5,405 nucleotides of DNA from Ilumatobacteraceae bacterium (GTDB lineage Bacteria > Actinomycetota > Acidimicrobiia > Acidimicrobiales > Ilumatobacteraceae), in the NCBI GenBank assembly GCA_025464045.1, contig JAODBQ010000449.1:1-5405 (forward strand). The letters run 5' to 3'. The notes below the pieces were generated by a model, which was given only the letters and a program-made list of their open reading frames with translations, was not told the origin of the DNA and ran no database searches. Positions 4,416 to 5,405 of the stretch are shown one piece after another (the stretch's first letter is position 1; each line of letters begins with the position of its first letter). The translations under genes were made by a program, and so were the position numbers.

Positions 4416-5405
4416 GTGTTCGACGAACTCGGCGACCTCGAGGACGACCCCACGTGGTCGGGTCCGGACGCGCCCGGATCGGACGACGAGCTCCGCCACC
4501 TGTTCACCTTGATGCGCTCCGAGGGCACCGAGGAGGAGCTGTCGGCAGAGCGCGACACGGTCGCCGCAATGGTGCGGATCGCGCCCGCCCGCCAGCCTCA
4601 GCCGGACACGACGGAACGCCCGACGCGAGCGACATCACGTTGGCACCCGTCGAAGGTTGCGGTGCGGGCCGTCGTGGTCGCCGCGGGGGTTCTGGCATGC
4701 ACGTCCACCGCGGCCGCGACCGGCCGCCTGCCGGAGGCAGCTCAGTCAGCCGTCGCGCGCGCGACCTCGTACATCGGCCTCGATCTCCCTGATCCTCGCG
4801 CCGACAGGGCCGCGCCGCTGCCCGTCACGGACGTCGCGGACACCGCGCCGCCCGCACCGATGTCGACCGTGCCCGCCCTCGCCGACCCCAACGGAGGCAC
4901 GCGGCCGATGCCGACGTCGAGGGCGGCGGGGGCCGACGTCGCGACCGCATCGTCACCGCAGGCGATGCCCCCTCCGGTCGCCGCCGCGACCACGCCGGAG
5001 GACGGAGTGCCATCGCCGACCGCCGCGGCCGTCAGTGGGCCGGAGGCAGAAGGCCTGTGCCGCGCGTGGTCGGCCCACCAGCCGAGTGGCGACGCGGATG
5101 ATCAGTTCGCGGCGATGCGACGTCTCGAATCCGCCGCTCGCGCGACCGGCCGGACGGTGCAGCAGTTCTGCGCAGCGGTGCTCGTGCCCAGGCACGCGGC
5201 TCCCACGGCGACGACGACCGCGCCGACGACGAGCATCGCTGCGGCGCGGTCGACGACGAGCGCACCGGACGAACCCACACCAGCCAACTCGTCGTCCGAG
5301 CAGTCGCCTTCTGACACGTCGATGCCAGACACGTCGATGCCAGACACGTCGAAACCAGGCACATCGAAACCAGGCACATCGAAACCAGGCACATCGAAAC
5401 CAGGC
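4416..5405 (+). CDS. Single-pass membrane protein with acidic N-terminus, Pro/Thr-rich region and pentapeptide repeats (C-terminus off the right edge)
   Basis: The reading frame is open from a stop at 4383-4385 through the right edge; 330 residues are visible from the GTG at 4416. Residues 1-55 are acidic and helical (DDELRHLFTLM at 23-33, GTEEELSAERDTVAAM at 37-52). One membrane helix spans about 82-101. A Pro/Ala/Thr-rich stretch (125-210) is followed by a short helical module with two cysteines, GLCRAW (Cys215) to QFCAAV (Cys252). After this come a Thr/Ser-rich linker and [D/G]TS[M/K]P repeats from residue 300. The layout puts the N-terminus in the cytoplasm and the long disordered part outside. 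From memory it resembles a loosely defined actinobacterial family often found beside ECF sigma factors, so an anti-sigma-like role is conceivable, but no recognised anti-sigma domain is visible. The two extracytoplasmic cysteines could form a disulfide. There is no SD before the GTG; the adjacent promoter predicts a leaderless mRNA. In-frame ATGs at 4512 and 4569 are alternatives but also lack an SD. Confidence 0.8.
   Translation, partial: MFDELGDLEDDPTWSGPDAPGSDDELRHLFTLMRSEGTEEELSAERDTVAAMVRIAPARQPQPDTTERPTRATSRWHPSKVAVRAVVVAAGVLACTSTAAATGRLPEAAQSAVARATSYIGLDLPDPRADRAAPLPVTDVADTAPPAPMSTVPALADPNGGTRPMPTSRAAGADVATASSPQAMPPPVAAATTPEDGVPSPTAAAVSGPEAEGLCRAWSAHQPSGDADDQFAAMRRLESAARATGRTVQQFCAAVLVPRHAAPTATTTAPTTSIAAARSTTSAPDEPTPANSSSEQSPSDTSMPDTSMPDTSKPGTSKPGTSKPGTSKPG
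5313..5405 (+). repeat. 15-bp in-frame tandem repeat array running off the right edge
   Basis: There are six complete 15-base units plus 3 bases: two of GACACGTCGATGCCA, one GACACGTCGAAACCA, then three of GGCACATCGAAACCA. They encode DTSMP, DTSMP, DTSKP, GTSKP, GTSKP, GTSKP. The last three units are identical in DNA, a sign of recent duplication. Because the unit is 15 bases, gain or loss of copies keeps the frame and only changes tail length. Within the array Lys is always AAA and Pro always CCA, unlike the G/C-ending codons of the rest of the window. The array continues past 5405, so the copy number is unknown. Confidence 0.95.

Noticed and set aside
4686..4700. Lipoprotein signal (VLAC, Cys95) in the right-hand membrane protein
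   Set aside because: The cysteine is 95 residues from the chosen start and Leu at the -2 position does not fit the usual lipobox. The acidic N-terminal domain would also have to be discarded.
5313..5405. CRISPR-like or non-coding satellite repeat
   Set aside because: The units are contiguous, 15 bases long, without spacers, and in frame with a long coding region, so it is a protein-coding tandem repeat.

Overview
The window is GC-rich throughout, with third codon positions almost always G or C, GTG used as a start alongside ATG, and strong purine-rich Shine-Dalgarno (SD) sites. The protein types (an actinobacterial Holin-X family protein, a DUF3618 protein, a proline/threonine-rich envelope protein) and a possible SigB/SigF-type promoter point to an actinobacterium (Actinomycetota). 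The genus cannot be fixed from the sequence. I see no mobile element, CRISPR array, tRNA or rRNA.

Left part (1-2128), two enzymes facing away from each other. On the minus strand, running off the left edge, is a luciferase-like flavin-dependent monooxygenase of the limonene-monooxygenase-like kind (1-1048). On the plus strand is an alpha/beta hydrolase (1232-2128) whose nucleophile is aspartate (GHDWGG) and which carries an NWYR lid motif, as in epoxide hydrolases. A monooxygenase beside an epoxide-hydrolase-like enzyme suggests an epoxidation-then-hydrolysis pair, but the substrate is unknown.

Middle part (2129-3957), a tight three-gene operon of small membrane-anchored proteins. First is a coiled-coil/LEA-like protein with one membrane segment and a Pro/Ser/Thr-rich tail (2244-2963). 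Next is a two-helix Holin-X/YqjE-like protein (2960-3391), then a DUF3618 protein with one membrane segment and a long amphipathic tail (3367-3957). The genes overlap by 4 and 25 bases, which implies translational coupling. A possible general-stress (SigB/SigF-type) promoter lies just upstream, overlapped by a perfect hairpin. The layout recalls the stress-induced yqjD-yqjE operon of enterobacteria.

Right part (3958-5405), a small unrecognised 96-residue protein (4082-4372), then a single-pass membrane protein with an acidic N-terminus and a long low-complexity extracytoplasmic region (4416 to beyond the right edge). That protein ends inside the window in a 15-bp tandem repeat coding [D/G]TS[M/K]P. 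Upstream of both genes is the same arrangement, TGTAAC-N17-CGATC, which looks like an ECF sigma-factor promoter. At the second gene it sits so close to the GTG that the transcript would be leaderless, which agrees with the lack of an SD. No sigma factor gene is in the window. The paired promoter-like sites, the leaderless repeat protein and the stress-type operon are the most interesting parts.
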